A DNA stretch of 64,000 bases, taken from contig NZ_JAIGYQ010000002.1 of NCBI RefSeq assembly GCF_019711685.1, positions 62,001-126,000 on the forward strand. Reading direction: 5' to 3'. This document shows positions 53,907-64,000 of the stretch, one piece after another. This DNA comes from Helicobacter turcicus (GTDB taxonomy: Bacteria > Campylobacterota > Campylobacteria > Campylobacterales > Helicobacteraceae). How positions within the stretch are numbered: position 1 is the first letter of the stretch; every line of letters begins with the position of its first letter. Below the pieces are notes generated by a model, which ran no database searches, was not told where the DNA came from, and worked only from the letters and a program-made list of their open reading frames with translations. A program made the translations under genes and the position numbers.

Positions 53907-56257
53907 TTTTTACACGCAGTATTTTAAGCCATATTTTGTCGCTAGAGAATATCACTAGTGCGATGATGTATAGCACTTTGAATAAGATTGGATTAGAAGT
54001 GGAATCTTTTTGTGCTGTGGTCGCGCCAAAGAGAGTGGTTGTTGGAAAAATTTTGGAGTGTCAAAAACATCCAGATGCTACGAAACTAAATGTTACACAG
54101 GTGGCAATTGGTGGTGTGGAAGGTGCGTATGAAACGCGTCAAATCGTGTGTGGCGCTCCAAATGCACGAAAGGGAATTTATGTTGCTGTTGCTTTAGAAG
54201 GGGCAGAGCTACCAAATGTTACCATTAAAAAAGCAGTGCTTAGGGGTATAGAGAGTTGCGGAATGCTTTGCTCAACCACAGAGCTAGGATTTCCAAAGGT
54301 GAATGATGGAATCGTAGAACTAGATTCTAGCATTGGTGAGTTAGTCGTCGGTAAGGAACTTAGCGAATATCCTATGTTTAATGATGAGGTGTATGAGATT
54401 TCTATTACACCCAATCGTGGGGATTGTATGAGTCTTATGGGGATTGCTAGGGATTTAAGTGTGGCATTTGAACTTGAATTAAAACCACTAAATCCGCCAA
54501 AAGTCTCTGATAATGCTCCAGGAATTGGGCGTGTGTTGCAAATTGTAGCAAATAATAAACATGATGCTTCCTTGCTCTTTCAGGCAATAGAGGCAAAGCC
54601 TAGCACATTGCCATTATGCGTAAATTTGCTTTTAGGATATAATGGAATCTTAGAGAATGCTTGGCTAAAAGATGCACTAAGTTTTAGCACACTCTTTAGT
54701 GGTGTGATTTTAAATGCTTATCCACAAAGTTTCTGTCAGCTTGATGGGCAAAAAGTGGTTTTGACACTTAAAAAAGATGAGTTTGGATTAGAGAGCATTT
54801 ATTATGAAAATGAGAAGCTATCTACTATTGGTGTGAATCTTTGCACTCATGTAAGTAAGGAAGCTTATGTGAAAGAAAGAGAATTTATTGTGCTTGAGGC
54901 AAGCTATATTGCTCCAGAAATCATTGCACAAAAAGTAATGGAAACAAAGGCAAAAGTGGATACTAAGGTGTTTCAGCGATCATCTCGTGGGAGTTGTACG
55001 GATTTAAAAGTCGGACTCTCTGTGCTTTCTAGTTTGCTTTTGGGAGAAGATGGGATTTTATATACAGATACTCAAGAGCTTATTGAAATGCAACCAAAGA
55101 ATCCAATCACAATTGATTTGGAGCTAATAGAACACATTATTGGAGCAAACGTGGAGAAGCTAAGGGTGGTGAATATCCTAAAAAGGCTTGATTTTGGTGT
55201 GGAGATTACAAGTGATGAAAATTTTATCATTGCAAAACCGCCATTATTTCGTCATGATATTGTTAGTTTGCAAGATGTAGCCGAGGAGATTATCCGCTTT
55301 TATGGAATTGATAATGTGCCTAGCACACCACTTTCTTTTGTGCAAAAGCATCAAAATGGAGATGCTTCAAGAGAATATTATTTTAAAAGAAAAATTGCAC
55401 AAAAAGCCATTGGAGTAGGGTTTAATGAAGCGGTGCATTTTATTTTTGAAGAGAGAGAGAAGCTTCAAAATTATGGATTTGAAGTCCTTAATGAAGTACT
55501 AGATTTGTTAAATCCTATCACACAAGAACTCAATACTTTGCGTAGCACACTTTTGCTTGGACTTTTAAGAGCTGTGGAGCGCAATTGCAATAATGGTTTT
55601 AATGCAGTGAGTCTTTTTGAGATTGGTGCTGTGTATAATAAAAAGCGCGAACAAGGCACAAGTTTAGCGTTTATCCAAAGTGGGTTGCTTTGTGAGGAAC
55701 GCTATCCTAATACAAAGGGGGTTAAAGGGAGTTTTTTTGGGTTCTGTGATAGAATCGCACGTGTGATTGGGGGATTTAATGTAGAACCATTAGAGAGCAA
55801 GATTAAACTCTTTCATAGTGGGCAGTGCGCGAAGATTATTCAAAAAAATAAAGAAGTTGGATTAATTGCAACATTGCATCCTAAAGTTGCTGAGGAATTT
55901 AGACTAAGTGAAACTTACCTCTGTGAGCTAAATATGGAATTATTAAGTGAAGAGATTCCACAAGTGCAGATGTATTCAAAATTTCAAAAAACGCAACGTG
56001 ATTTAAGTGTAGTGCTTAGTAAAAGTATTCCTTATTATAAAATTAGAGAATGTATTGAGGGCTTGAAAATTCCTAGTATTATAGGATTTTATCCTCTTGA
56101 TATTTATGAGGATTCCACTTTGCAAGATAAGATTAGTTTAACGATTCGTTTTGCTTTGCAATCTGATGTTAAAACGCTTGAGGAAAAAGATATTAATGTG
56201 GCAATGGAGATTGTGCTAGATGGACTTAAAAAAACTTTTGGAGTGGAATTGCGATGA
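53903..56257 (+). CDS. pheT: Phenylalanyl-tRNA synthetase beta subunit
   Basis: A 784-residue subunit. It has the N-terminal OB-fold tRNA-binding domain (about 40-150, [18 protein letters not shown]), B3/B4 editing domain (about 200-400), B5 (about 405-475) and a C-terminal anticodon domain (FDX-ACB, about 690-784, with [17 protein letters not shown]). It forms the alpha2-beta2 enzyme with PheS, removes mischarged Tyr-tRNA-Phe, and is coupled by 4-base overlaps to pheS and aroA. Confidence 0.97.
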   Translation: MIFTRSILSHILSLENITSAMMYSTLNKIGLEVESFCAVVAPKRVVVGKILECQKHPDATKLNVTQVAIGGVEGAYETRQIVCGAPNARKGIYVAVALEGAELPNVTIKKAVLRGIESCGMLCSTTELGFPKVNDGIVELDSSIGELVVGKELSEYPMFNDEVYEISITPNRGDCMSLMGIARDLSVAFELELKPLNPPKVSDNAPGIGRVLQIVANNKHDASLLFQAIEAKPSTLPLCVNLLLGYNGILENAWLKDALSFSTLFSGVILNAYPQSFCQLDGQKVVLTLKKDEFGLESIYYENEKLSTIGVNLCTHVSKEAYVKEREFIVLEASYIAPEIIAQKVMETKAKVDTKVFQRSSRGSCTDLKVGLSVLSSLLLGEDGILYTDTQELIEMQPKNPITIDLELIEHIIGANVEKLRVVNILKRLDFGVEITSDENFIIAKPPLFRHDIVSLQDVAEEIIRFYGIDNVPSTPLSFVQKHQNGDASREYYFKRKIAQKAIGVGFNEAVHFIFEEREKLQNYGFEVLNEVLDLLNPITQELNTLRSTLLLGLLRAVERNCNNGFNAVSLFEIGAVYNKKREQGTSLAFIQSGLLCEERYPNTKGVKGSFFGFCDRIARVIGGFNVEPLESKIKLFHSGQCAKIIQKNKEVGLIATLHPKVAEEFRLSETYLCELNMELLSEEIPQVQMYSKFQKTQRDLSVVLSKSIPYYKIRECIEGLKIPSIIGFYPLDIYEDSTLQDKISLTIRFALQSDVKTLEEKDINVAMEIVLDGLKKTFGVELR

Positions 56258-57558
56258 AGCTAGAAGTTAGTAAAACACGAGGGTTTAAGCTAGATACGGA
56301 CAAAATTGCTCCTGATAAATCTATTTCACACCGCTGTGTGATGTTTGCATTACTAAGTGATAAGCCAAGCTTCGTGCGTAACTACTTAGAAGGCGAGGAT
56401 ACTCTAGATACTCTAGAGATTGCGAAAAAACTAGGTTTAAAAGCTGAAAAACAAAATGGCGGGTTGTTGCTAACACCTCCAAGTAGCATTTGTGAGCCAA
56501 ATACGATTCTATATTGTGGTAATGCTGGGACAGCAATTCGCCTGTATCTTGGGCTTTTGAGTGCACAAAATGGAATCTTTATTTTAAGTGGTGATATGTA
56601 TTTAAATAAGCGTCCTATGAAACGTGTGGTTGATCCTCTAAGAAGCATTGGTGCGGAGATTTTGGGTAGAAGTGGAGGAAATTTTGCTCCTTTAGTTGTG
56701 GTAGGAAATCCTAAATTAAAGTCTTTTTGCTACACAAGCAAGATTGCAAGCGCACAGGTAAAATCTGCTATGCTTTTAAGTGCGCTTTTTGCCGATGGTG
56801 AGAGTATTTACAGGGAATATGAGTTAAGTCGCGATCATACTGAAAAAATGCTTCTTGGAATGGGTGCGCAGATAGAATCGAAAGTGGAAGAAAATGGTGC
56901 AGTAGAGATTAAAATACAGCCGCTAAGTGGTAAATTAGAACCTTTAAATTTAGAGGTTCCAGCGGATCCTTCTAGTGCATTTTTCTTTGCTATTGGGGTT
57001 GCAATCACTCCAAATGCTAGTGGAATCTTACGCAATGTGTTATTAAATAAAACGCGTATTGAAGCTTTTAGAGTTTTAGAAAAAATGGGAGTGGAAGTTA
57101 CTTATAAAGAGACTTCTAGGACTTATGAAAGTGTTGGTGATATTTATATTAAAGCACCACAATCCCTGCAGGCTGTGCAACTTAGTGAAAGAATTTCTTG
57201 GTTAATTGATGAGATTCCAGCCCTTGCTATTGTAATGGCTTGTGCAGAGGGAGAGAGCATAGTGAGGAATGCAGGGGAATTGCGTGTTAAGGAAACTGAT
57301 AGAATCAAGGCTATAGTGGAAAATCTTAAGCTTTGTGGAATTGAAGCAGAAGAATTCTTAGATGGATTCCGTATTCAAGGTGGAGAGTTTAAAAGAGCTT
57401 GTGTGCGTAGCTTTGGCGATCATAGAATTGCTATGAGTTTTGCAATTGCTGGGTTAAGAAGCGGAATGGAGATTGAGAATGCTGAGTATATTAATGTTTC
57501 TTTTCCAAATTTTTTAGAAATTCTTAGCTCAATTACACAAATTTGCCAAAAAGGGTGA
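56254..57558 (+). CDS. aroA: 3-phosphoshikimate 1-carboxyvinyltransferase (EPSP synthase)
   Basis: Shikimate pathway enzyme of 434 residues that joins PEP to shikimate-3-phosphate. DKSISHRCVMFALLS near the start, YCGNAGTAIRLYLGLL near 90 (family LxxGNAGTAxR) and VKETDRI and FGDHRIAMSFAIAGL at the end are the binding blocks. It is of the Campylobacterota/Gram-positive type rather than the enterobacterial type. The ATG overlaps the pheT stop; ispH starts 3 bases after its stop. Confidence 0.97.
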   Translation: MKLEVSKTRGFKLDTDKIAPDKSISHRCVMFALLSDKPSFVRNYLEGEDTLDTLEIAKKLGLKAEKQNGGLLLTPPSSICEPNTILYCGNAGTAIRLYLGLLSAQNGIFILSGDMYLNKRPMKRVVDPLRSIGAEILGRSGGNFAPLVVVGNPKLKSFCYTSKIASAQVKSAMLLSALFADGESIYREYELSRDHTEKMLLGMGAQIESKVEENGAVEIKIQPLSGKLEPLNLEVPADPSSAFFFAIGVAITPNASGILRNVLLNKTRIEAFRVLEKMGVEVTYKETSRTYESVGDIYIKAPQSLQAVQLSERISWLIDEIPALAIVMACAEGESIVRNAGELRVKETDRIKAIVENLKLCGIEAEEFLDGFRIQGGEFKRACVRSFGDHRIAMSFAIAGLRSGMEIENAEYINVSFPNFLEILSSITQICQKG

Positions 57559-57560
57559 AT

Positions 57561-58385
57561 GTGGAAGTAAAATTAGCAAAAAACTATGGATTTTGTTTTG
57601 GTGTGAAACGTGCTATTGAATTAGCAGAGAAAAAGCCAAATGGCATTACGCTTGGACCATTAATTCATAATGCAAAAGAAATTAATCGTTTAAAAGAAAA
57701 TTTTAATGTTATAGTTAATGAAGATATTCAGGCAATTCCTAAAGATGCAGAAGTGATTATTCGCACACATGGAATTCCAAAACAGGATTTACAAACGCTT
57801 AAAGAAAAAACTAAAAATATCACCGACGCGACTTGTCCTTATGTAACAAAACCGCAAAAAATCTGTGAGGATATGAGTGCAAAAGGCTATCAGATTGTAA
57901 TTTTTGGGGATATGAAACACCCAGAAGTTAAGGGTGTGATGAGTTATTGCAGTAATAATCCATTGGTGGTAGAGGACTTGGAATCGCTAAAAGGAGCGAA
58001 GTTGCGCGATAAAGTTGCTTTAGTCTCTCAAACCACAAAAAATATTAATTTATTTTTAGAAATTGCTAATTATCTTATTAGTCATTGCTCGGAGTGTAGA
58101 GTATTTAATACGATTTGTAATGCGACATTTGACAATCAAGATTCTGCAAGGAATTTGGCAAAAGAAGTAGATGTGATGGTGATTGTTGGTGGTAAAAACT
58201 CCTCAAATACAAAGCAACTTTATAATATCTCTAAGGAATACTGCAAGGATTGCTATTTAATAGAAGACTTTTTAGAATTGGATTCTAAATGGTTTGTGGG
58301 TAAGCATTTATGTGGAGTTACTGCTGGTGCTTCCACTCCTAATTGGATTATTGATAAAGTTGTCAATGCGATTAAAAACTATTAA
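57561..58385 (+). CDS. ispH: 4-hydroxy-3-methylbut-2-enyl diphosphate reductase
   Basis: Last enzyme of the MEP isoprenoid pathway, 274 residues, with an iron-sulfur cluster bound by three cysteines: CFGV near residue 12, DATCPYVTKPQ near 95 and FNTICNATFDNQD near 190. The E126-type acid motif appears as RTHGIP. I place the start at GTG 57561 (MEVKLAKNYGFCFGV), with AAGGG 6 to 7 bases upstream, as in homologs; GTG 57555 and TTG 57543 are possible. The pathway suits Helicobacter. Confidence 0.95.
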   Translation: MEVKLAKNYGFCFGVKRAIELAEKKPNGITLGPLIHNAKEINRLKENFNVIVNEDIQAIPKDAEVIIRTHGIPKQDLQTLKEKTKNITDATCPYVTKPQKICEDMSAKGYQIVIFGDMKHPEVKGVMSYCSNNPLVVEDLESLKGAKLRDKVALVSQTTKNINLFLEIANYLISHCSECRVFNTICNATFDNQDSARNLAKEVDVMVIVGGKNSSNTKQLYNISKEYCKDCYLIEDFLELDSKWFVGKHLCGVTAGASTPNWIIDKVVNAIKNY

Positions 58386-58453
58386 TTTTATACTTTTAAA
58401 AGGCTAGATTGACTAGAATTTTAAGATTTATTTTTTTAAAAAGGGCATAATAG

Positions 58454-60136
58454 ATGGCTGTTGTAGGAATTAACACAGAAGAGTTAGAAAAGATTGTGAT
58501 TGATGAGAATGAAGACTTTGCTTTGATGTTTGAGCAGTTTGAAAAAAAAGAAAGTGAGCATGTTTCGGAAGGAAATATCGTTGCAATTGAAAATAATCAG
58601 GTAATTATTGCGGTTCCAGGAGAGAAAAAAGAGGGTGTCATAGCACTCGATGAGATTTTGGATGCACAAGGGAATTTGCTGTTTAAAGTGGGTGATACTC
58701 TGCCAATTATTATTATGGGAAGACGCAATGAACAACCAATAGTTTCCTATAAAAAAGCAATTCGCAGGGAAAAGGTGCGCCAATATATCCAAAGTCTGGG
58801 CAATGACTACAAAGATAAAATTATAGAAGGCACTATCGTTAGACGTAATAAGGGTGGTTATGTTGTTGAGAGTGGGGACATTGAGTTTTTTATGCCAAAG
58901 TTTGCCGCCGCACTTAAAGAGGGTAGCAAGGTTGAAGGAAAGAAAATTAAAGCTTGCATTGTTAATGTAAAACCAGAAGAGGATAGCATTGTCATTTCAC
59001 GCAAACGCCTATTTGAGCTTGAAAATACAATAAAAAAAGATGCCGTGGATAATCTTTTGAAAGAAGAAGGAATCTTAGAGGGTAAGGTAAAGAAAATTAC
59101 AAGCTTTGGAATGTTTGTTGATGTCAATGGCGTGGAAGGTTTGGTGCATTATACAGAAATTAGTTATAAAGGACCTGTTAATCCCTCTAAACTTTACAAA
59201 GAAGAGGATGTAGTGCCCATCAAAGTCCTAAGCTATGATAAAGATAAGCGACGTTTAGCACTTTCTATAAAGGCAACAGCAGAAGATCCGTGGAAAGAAG
59301 TAGAAAATGAACTTGAAGTGGGTGATGCGATTAAGGTTACAGTTAGTAATATTGAGCCTTATGGGGTGTTTGTGGATTTAGGAAACGATATTGAAGGGTT
59401 TTTGCATATCTCTGAGATATCTTGGAATAAAAATATTCAAAACCCAGAAGAATTCTTGAAAGTTGGACAAGAAATTGATGTAGAAGTGATTGAGATTGAT
59501 CCAAAAGATCGTCGTCTAAGAGTTTCTCTGAAAAAATTACTAGATAAGCCATTTGAACAATTTGCAAAAAAACACAAAGAAGGTGAAGTGTTAAAAGGTG
59601 TTGTTGCGACTTTAACAGATTTTGGGGCGTTTATTAAACTAGATGGAATTGATGGACTATTGCACAATGAAGATGCGTATTGGAATAAAAATGAAAAATG
59701 CAAAGATTTAATGAAAATTGGTGAGAACATTGAGGTGAAAATTGCTAAAATTGACCGCCAAAAAGAGCGCATTTCTCTAACTCGTAAAGGATTAATTGCT
59801 TCTCCGGTAGATGCATTTGCAAAAAAATACTCAATAGATGATGCTGTGGTGGGGACTGTTAGAGATATCAAAGATTTTGGCGTGTTTATTAAAATCTATG
59901 ATGAAATGGATGCGCTAATTCGCAATGAAGATTTAGCTCCACTTAAAAAAGAAGAAATCAAAATTGGTGATAAAATTAATGGCGTGATTTCTTTAATTGA
60001 TACGCAAAATAATAGAATCCGTGTTTCTGTTCGTCGTTTAGAGAGACAAAAAGAAAGAACAAATCTTAAGAATTTTAACGATAATGCAAGTGATAAGATG
60101 ACATTGGGAGATATTATTAAGGATCAAATTTCTTAA
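58454..60136 (+). CDS. rpsA: Ribosomal protein S1
   Basis: mRNA-binding ribosomal protein of 560 residues made of about six S1 (OB-fold) repeats: roughly 35-105, 120-190, 208-275, 293-365, 380-450 and 465-535. They are recognisable by repeated motifs of the type GxVxxxxxFGxFVxxxGxxGLLHxSE, for example in the third GKVKKITSFGMFVDVNGVEG. The fifth and sixth repeats are a little diverged (NEDAYWN, IRNEDL). The position after ispH, as in H. pylori, suggests cluster co-regulation. Confidence 0.95.
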   Translation: MAVVGINTEELEKIVIDENEDFALMFEQFEKKESEHVSEGNIVAIENNQVIIAVPGEKKEGVIALDEILDAQGNLLFKVGDTLPIIIMGRRNEQPIVSYKKAIRREKVRQYIQSLGNDYKDKIIEGTIVRRNKGGYVVESGDIEFFMPKFAAALKEGSKVEGKKIKACIVNVKPEEDSIVISRKRLFELENTIKKDAVDNLLKEEGILEGKVKKITSFGMFVDVNGVEGLVHYTEISYKGPVNPSKLYKEEDVVPIKVLSYDKDKRRLALSIKATAEDPWKEVENELEVGDAIKVTVSNIEPYGVFVDLGNDIEGFLHISEISWNKNIQNPEEFLKVGQEIDVEVIEIDPKDRRLRVSLKKLLDKPFEQFAKKHKEGEVLKGVVATLTDFGAFIKLDGIDGLLHNEDAYWNKNEKCKDLMKIGENIEVKIAKIDRQKERISLTRKGLIASPVDAFAKKYSIDDAVVGTVRDIKDFGVFIKIYDEMDALIRNEDLAPLKKEEIKIGDKINGVISLIDTQNNRIRVSVRRLERQKERTNLKNFNDNASDKMTLGDIIKDQIS

Positions 60137-60154
60137 AACTAGGAGTTTAGCTCT

Positions 60155-60634
60155 ATGCAAATAAGGTTGTTAATTGGCATTTTTTCAATCTTTACTTGCA
60201 TATTGTTGTTTATTTTGATTCGTAACTATATTGGTGCAATGAATATCTACGAGCTTCCAGAGATTGGACCATACGAGCTTGCTAAGCCCACTGATTTACA
60301 ACATTCTCCCTCTCCTGATTGGCTAAATCGCCTCTCTGGACAGAATGAGCGTGAATTTATTTATCCAGCTTCTGAATTGCAAGTGAAGCTTTTGTATGCA
60401 AATAGTGTCAAAAAAAGCACAAAAGAAGTCTTTAGGGTTTCAGTAGGCGTGATTAATGACTATCAGTTTTTTTGTATTAATCAAGTCTTTGGGGCGCATA
60501 ACATTGAATATTCTTACTATAAAATTGGTGAAAATATTTGGCTAGTTGTTGCCACAGAAGATGAAAATTATTTGCGCAGTGTTTTGGATAAATTGAAGCA
60601 TTACGCAATCAATTATACTTTATCTAAAACTTAA
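60155..60634 (+). CDS. Membrane-anchored protein of unknown function between rpsA and serA
   Basis: A 159-residue protein with a single N-terminal helix (about 4-25, LLIGIFSIFTCILLFILI) and a soluble periplasmic part (YELPEIGPYELAKPTDLQ ... KKSTKEVFRVSVG ... NIWLVVATEDENYLRSVLDKL). The last part has the beta-alpha-beta feel of a SPOR-like fold, but I cannot confirm that. A protein of this kind occupies the same slot in H. pylori (HP0398 by memory). It lies 18 bases after rpsA and 14 before serA. Confidence 0.75.
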   Translation: MQIRLLIGIFSIFTCILLFILIRNYIGAMNIYELPEIGPYELAKPTDLQHSPSPDWLNRLSGQNEREFIYPASELQVKLLYANSVKKSTKEVFRVSVGVINDYQFFCINQVFGAHNIEYSYYKIGENIWLVVATEDENYLRSVLDKLKHYAINYTLSKT

Positions 60635-60648
60635 AAATGGAGGAGCTA

Positions 60649-62232
60649 ATGTCAAAATATACAATCATTGTTTGTGACCATATTCATCGAAGTGGTTTGG
60701 ATTTGTTAGCAAAAGATTCTGAAGTGACGCTATTAAATTTAGCGGATTTACCAAAAGATGAACTAAAGAGAGAGTTATACAAAGCAGATGTGGCAATCAC
60801 TAGAAGCTCTACGGAAGTGAATATTGATTTTTTGGATTCTGCATCTAAATTGCGTGCTGTGGTACGTGCTGGTGTTGGTGTGGATAATGTAGATATTGAA
60901 AATTCCAGCAAAAGAGGTGTCGTAGTGATGAATGTGCCAACAGCAAATACCATCGCTGCTGTGGAGCTAACCTGTGCGCATATTCTAAGCGCGATTCGCA
61001 ATTTTCCAGATGTTAATACACAATTAAAAGTAGAACGCAAGTGGAAGCGCGAAGATTGGTATGGCACAGAACTTAAAGGTAAGAAGTTAGGAATCATTGG
61101 GTTTGGAAATATTGGAAGTCGTGTTGGAAAGCGTATGAAAGCTTTTGAGATGGAGGTCATTGCTTATGATCCTTATATCAATCCCACTAAAGCCACAGAT
61201 ATTGGAATTGCCTATACAAGAAACTTTGATGATATTTTAAGTTGTGATATTATCACAATCCACACGCCAAAAAATAAAGAAACAATTAATATGATCGACA
61301 CACCACAAATTGCAAAAATGAAAGATGGAGTGATTTTGATTAACTGCGCACGTGGTGGGTTATACAATGAAGATGCATTGGAAGTGGCATTGAAGTCTAA
61401 AAAGGTAAGATGGGCTGGGATTGACGTCTTTACAAAAGAGCCTGCAACTAGTAATAAACTTCTAGATGCAAAGAATATTTATGTAACACCGCATATTGGG
61501 GCGAACACACTAGAATCACAAGAAAAAATTGCAGTCCAAGCAGCCCAAGCAGCACTTGAAGCAGCGCGTGGTTCAAGTTTTCCTAATGCGTTAAACTTGC
61601 CGATTAAAGAAAACGAATTGCCAAGTTTTATGAAAGCATATTTAGAGCTTATGCAAAAAATGGCATTTTTTGCCATTCAAGTCAATAAAGATGAAGTCCG
61701 ATCTGTTACGCTTGAAGCTGAAGGGGAGATTAAAGAATATCTTTCTTCGCTTTCAACTTTTGCGCTTGTTGGGATTCTAAATGCGACAGTTGGCGATAAA
61801 GTGAATTATGTTAATGCACCTTATGTTGCACAAGAGAGAGGGATTGAAATAAAACTTGATGGTAAGGAATCCAAAGGGATCTATAAAAATCAAATCAAAC
61901 TAACACTCCTCACACAAAAAGGTACATTTAGTGTAAGTGGAACGGTGTTTAATGAAAACACCCCAAAAATTGTTAATATTAACAATTTTGCCCTTGATAT
62001 TGAGCCAAAAGGTAAAATGATTCTCTTTAGAAATAATGATACGCCTGGTGTTATCGGATTTATAGGGACAACTTTAGCAAAACACAATATTAATATTGCA
62101 GACTTCCGATTAGGACGCTATGGTAAAGAAGCTTTAGCTCTTATTGTGGTTGATGATGCAGTCTCACAAAATGTGCTTGATGAGCTATCTAGTTTGGAAG
62201 ATTGCATTTCTATAAAATACGCTGTTTTATAA
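60649..62232 (+). CDS. serA: D-3-phosphoglycerate dehydrogenase
   Basis: First enzyme of serine synthesis, 527 residues, the long form with an extra domain and a C-terminal ACT domain that can bind serine. The NAD loop GFGNIGSRVGKRM lies near residue 150. Catalytic residues are in NCARGGL (Arg), the DVFTKEPA acid and TPHIGANT (His); NVPTANTIAAVELT is the hallmark. ATG 60649 has GGAGGAG just upstream, better than ATG 60637. Its stop overlaps the end of the convergent ogt by 6 bases. Confidence 0.96.
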   Translation: MSKYTIIVCDHIHRSGLDLLAKDSEVTLLNLADLPKDELKRELYKADVAITRSSTEVNIDFLDSASKLRAVVRAGVGVDNVDIENSSKRGVVVMNVPTANTIAAVELTCAHILSAIRNFPDVNTQLKVERKWKREDWYGTELKGKKLGIIGFGNIGSRVGKRMKAFEMEVIAYDPYINPTKATDIGIAYTRNFDDILSCDIITIHTPKNKETINMIDTPQIAKMKDGVILINCARGGLYNEDALEVALKSKKVRWAGIDVFTKEPATSNKLLDAKNIYVTPHIGANTLESQEKIAVQAAQAALEAARGSSFPNALNLPIKENELPSFMKAYLELMQKMAFFAIQVNKDEVRSVTLEAEGEIKEYLSSLSTFALVGILNATVGDKVNYVNAPYVAQERGIEIKLDGKESKGIYKNQIKLTLLTQKGTFSVSGTVFNENTPKIVNINNFALDIEPKGKMILFRNNDTPGVIGFIGTTLAKHNINIADFRLGRYGKEALALIVVDDAVSQNVLDELSSLEDCISIKYAVL

Positions 62233-62778
62233 TCTCCATAAGTCCTTTTTGGGCTTATATTCCTCTAGTTTTAATAATTTTATTTTTCTTTGGACGCCAC
62301 TTGCATAACCATTTATTGTGCCATTTGCGCTAATGACTCTGTGACAGGGGATAAGGATTGCAATAGGATTGTGATGATTTGCGCCTCCTATAGCGCGTGC
62401 TGATTTTGGTTTGCCTAGTGTTTTTGCGACCTCTCCATAGCTTAGAGTTTCTCCATAAGGAATTGTGCGTAAAATTTTCCAAACACTTTGTTGAAATGTT
62501 GTGCCTTTTGGATTTAGTGGTAGCGTGAAAGTTTTGCGCATTTTGGAAAAATATTCTTGGAGTTGTGAAAAAGTAGCAAGGGTTAATTGGCTTTGGATTA
62601 AAGAGTGTTGCACTAGGATATTTTGAATACTTTGTGTAGAATGCCATTCTGTCAAAGAATTATCAATACAAGAAGCATTAAATACGGAATCCAAAAAGCG
62701 AACCTCTAAAATCACTTCCCCATCATCAATCACTAGAATTTTTCCTAGTGGAGAATTTTGGATTCCTCCATACTGCAT
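62227..62778 (-). CDS. ogt: Methylated-DNA--protein-cysteine S-methyltransferase
   Basis: A 183-residue suicide repair enzyme that takes methyl from O6-methylguanine. The active-site motif IPCHRVISANG with Cys145 is near the end, and GTTFQQSVWKILRTIPYGETLSYGEVAKTLGKPKSARAIGGANH is the DNA-binding wing. The ATG overlaps the dnaJ stop by one base (TAATG), so it depends on the dnaJ transcript. Confidence 0.95.
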   Translation of the reverse strand: MQYGGIQNSPLGKILVIDDGEVILEVRFLDSVFNASCIDNSLTEWHSTQSIQNILVQHSLIQSQLTLATFSQLQEYFSKMRKTFTLPLNPKGTTFQQSVWKILRTIPYGETLSYGEVAKTLGKPKSARAIGGANHHNPIAILIPCHRVISANGTINGYASGVQRKIKLLKLEEYKPKKDLWRL

Positions 62779-63893
62779 TATTTAAACCAATTTTTAATTT
62801 TATCCATTAAGCCTTCATGGCAGGAAATTGGCTTAGAGTTCTCATAGCCAAAAGATTTGTGGAGTTGTGTTAGAAGTTCTAGTTGGCTTTCGTCTAGCTT
62901 TTCTGGATAAATGATATTGACAACAGCAATAAAATTTCCTTTCTTGCCACTATTGACGCTCTTAACCCCTTCTCCATAAAATACAAATTGTTGCTTATCT
63001 TTTACGCCAACTGGAATTTTTAGATCTAATTCTTTAGTGAGTGCTGGAATTTTTATGTTTCCACCAAGCATTACAAGAGTGAAAAATACTGGCACTTCAA
63101 GATAAATGTCATTATGGTGGCGAATGAAATGCGCATCTTCTTTAGCAAAAATCTCCAAATACAAATCCCCTCGTGTGCCATCTGGCATTTTATTTCCATG
63201 TCCTTGTATGCGGATTTGATTGTTACTATCCACTCCCTCTGGAATCTTAACTTCAAATTTTTCTTTCTCTTCTTGAAATCCTTTTCCAGAGCATTTCTCG
63301 CATTTCTCTGTCATCATCTGTCCGCTTCCATGGCATTTGGAACAAGTTTGAGCAAAGGTCATAAAGCCTTGTGAAAATGTCTCTCTGCCACTTCCTTTGC
63401 AAGTATTGCAAGTGGTAGTTTTACCATCTTTTGCGCCACTTCCTTTGCACGGAGAACATGCGCTTTTATAGGAGATTTCAATTTCTTTTTTGCATCCAAA
63501 AACCGCTTCTTCAAAGCTTAGTTCAAGCTCCATTGCTAAATCACGCGGATATTTATCACTTCTTCTTTGTTTTGAAGTGCCACCAAACCCTCCAAAACCA
63601 CCACCAAAGACAGAGTTGAAAATATCAAAAATACTACCTTCCATATCGCTAAAACCAAAGCCACTAGATTCTAAACCTTTTTTGCCATAAGCGTCATAGA
63701 TTTGACGTTTTTCTTTATCGCTTAACACTTGATAAGCTTCATTAACTTTTTTGAACATATCTTCGGCGTTTTTATCATCAGGATTTCTATCTGGATGATA
63801 TTTGAGTGCCATTTTGCGGTATGCTTTTTTTACTTCTTCGCCACTTGCTGTGCGCTCAATTTCTAGGATTTCATAGTAATCAAACTCTTCCAA
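62778..63893 (-). CDS. dnaJ: Chaperone protein DnaJ
   Basis: Hsp40 co-chaperone of DnaK, 371 residues, with all type I domains. The J domain (about 1-70, with HPD in KYHPDRNP) and a Gly/Phe-rich region (about 75-105, GGGFGGFGG) come first. The zinc domain has four CxxCxGxG repeats (about 140-210: [32 protein letters not shown]), followed by C-terminal substrate domains. It stimulates DnaK ATPase and binds unfolded proteins. Confidence 0.98.
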   Translation of the reverse strand: MEEFDYYEILEIERTASGEEVKKAYRKMALKYHPDRNPDDKNAEDMFKKVNEAYQVLSDKEKRQIYDAYGKKGLESSGFGFSDMEGSIFDIFNSVFGGGFGGFGGTSKQRRSDKYPRDLAMELELSFEEAVFGCKKEIEISYKSACSPCKGSGAKDGKTTTCNTCKGSGRETFSQGFMTFAQTCSKCHGSGQMMTEKCEKCSGKGFQEEKEKFEVKIPEGVDSNNQIRIQGHGNKMPDGTRGDLYLEIFAKEDAHFIRHHNDIYLEVPVFFTLVMLGGNIKIPALTKELDLKIPVGVKDKQQFVFYGEGVKSVNSGKKGNFIAVVNIIYPEKLDESQLELLTQLHKSFGYENSKPISCHEGLMDKIKNWFK

Positions 63894-63931
63894 TAATAAC
63901 TCCTAAATTTAATGCAAAATAAAATTCTGCC

Positions 63932-63937
63932 ATTATA
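63932..63937 (-). promoter_or_regulatory. Probable -10 element for dnaJ-ogt
   Basis: TATAAT on the minus strand at 63937-63932, about 40 bases upstream of the dnaJ ATG, with a TAGGAG ribosome site between. I could not find an inverted repeat of the HrcA/CIRCE or HspR type in the visible 107 bases. Confidence 0.45.
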
Positions 63938-64000
63938 TCGTAATAAAGTTTTATAAGTGGTTAAATTTTGCCTTTTATAAAGATATCGTTTGCTTGTAAC

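Noticed and set aside
1-64000. CRISPR array, prophage, transposon, restriction system or rRNA operon
   Set aside because: No repeat-spacer pattern, integrase, transposase, phage structural gene, restriction enzyme or rRNA sequence was seen anywhere in the window.

Overview
The window looks like a chromosomal segment of a Campylobacterota bacterium, most likely a Helicobacter and probably an enterohepatic rather than a gastric one. The reasons are the AT-rich composition, dense short operons with A-rich AAGGA-type ribosome sites, and blocks whose order I remember from Helicobacter pylori and Campylobacter jejuni (spoT-tyrS-nitronate monooxygenase-amiA; pheS-pheT-aroA-ispH-rpsA-hyp-serA; ychF-pepA-dedA; ybgC-DUF493; accD-rlmH-dksA-membrane protein). 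Further pointers are a di-heme cytochrome c1, carboxynorspermidine decarboxylase and a poly-G contingency tract. I see no rRNA, tRNA, CRISPR array, insertion sequence or prophage. The genus is inferred from gene content, not from a marker alignment.

Layout. 1-6.2 kb: stringent response (spoT 3' end), tyrS, a flavin oxidoreductase, the amidase amiA, an unknown membrane protein and a stand-alone trpB. 6.3-9.0 kb (minus): a membrane protein, dksA, rlmH, accD. 9.1-12.5 kb: mnmD-like methyltransferase and the bc1 complex petABC. 12.7-17.0 kb: a MATE exporter, then aspA-dcuA (aspartate to fumarate plus C4-dicarboxylate exchange). 17.0-21.7 kb (minus): secA-lolF-radical SAM. 21.9-28.4 kb: hemE, cstA with its small partner ybdD, dnaQ-like exonuclease, nspC. 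28.5-34.1 kb: dapD, a phase-variable sugar-type methyltransferase that is frameshifted here, then ychF-pepA-dedA. 34.2-41.2 kb: rhodanese, hemD, M15 peptidase, DUF493, ybgC, selenoprotein SelD, a TSUP permease, a Kef-type antiporter and flavodoxin. 41.4-49.8 kb: an RsfS-MsrB fusion, nadD, prepilin peptidase, apt, murG, thioesterase, a small unknown protein, trmL and uvrA. 49.9-52.8 kb: a class V aminotransferase, a UDP-glucuronate-epimerase-like enzyme, YciI and HIT proteins. 52.9-64 kb: the pheS-to-serA cluster, then ogt and dnaJ.

Most of the window is housekeeping. The parts most worth a second look are: (1) the methyltransferase at 29761-30943, which has its own promoter, an 11-G tract that leaves it out of frame, and a second frame break further on; (2) selD, which only makes sense if an in-frame UGA at 37804-37806 is read as selenocysteine, with a hairpin just after it; (3) the continuous reading frame joining a ribosome silencing factor to a methionine sulfoxide reductase; (4) a Kef-type antiporter whose best-placed start codon is AUC; (5) hemD, which appears to be leaderless. 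All searches against databases remain to be done; gene names rest on motifs and family knowledge.
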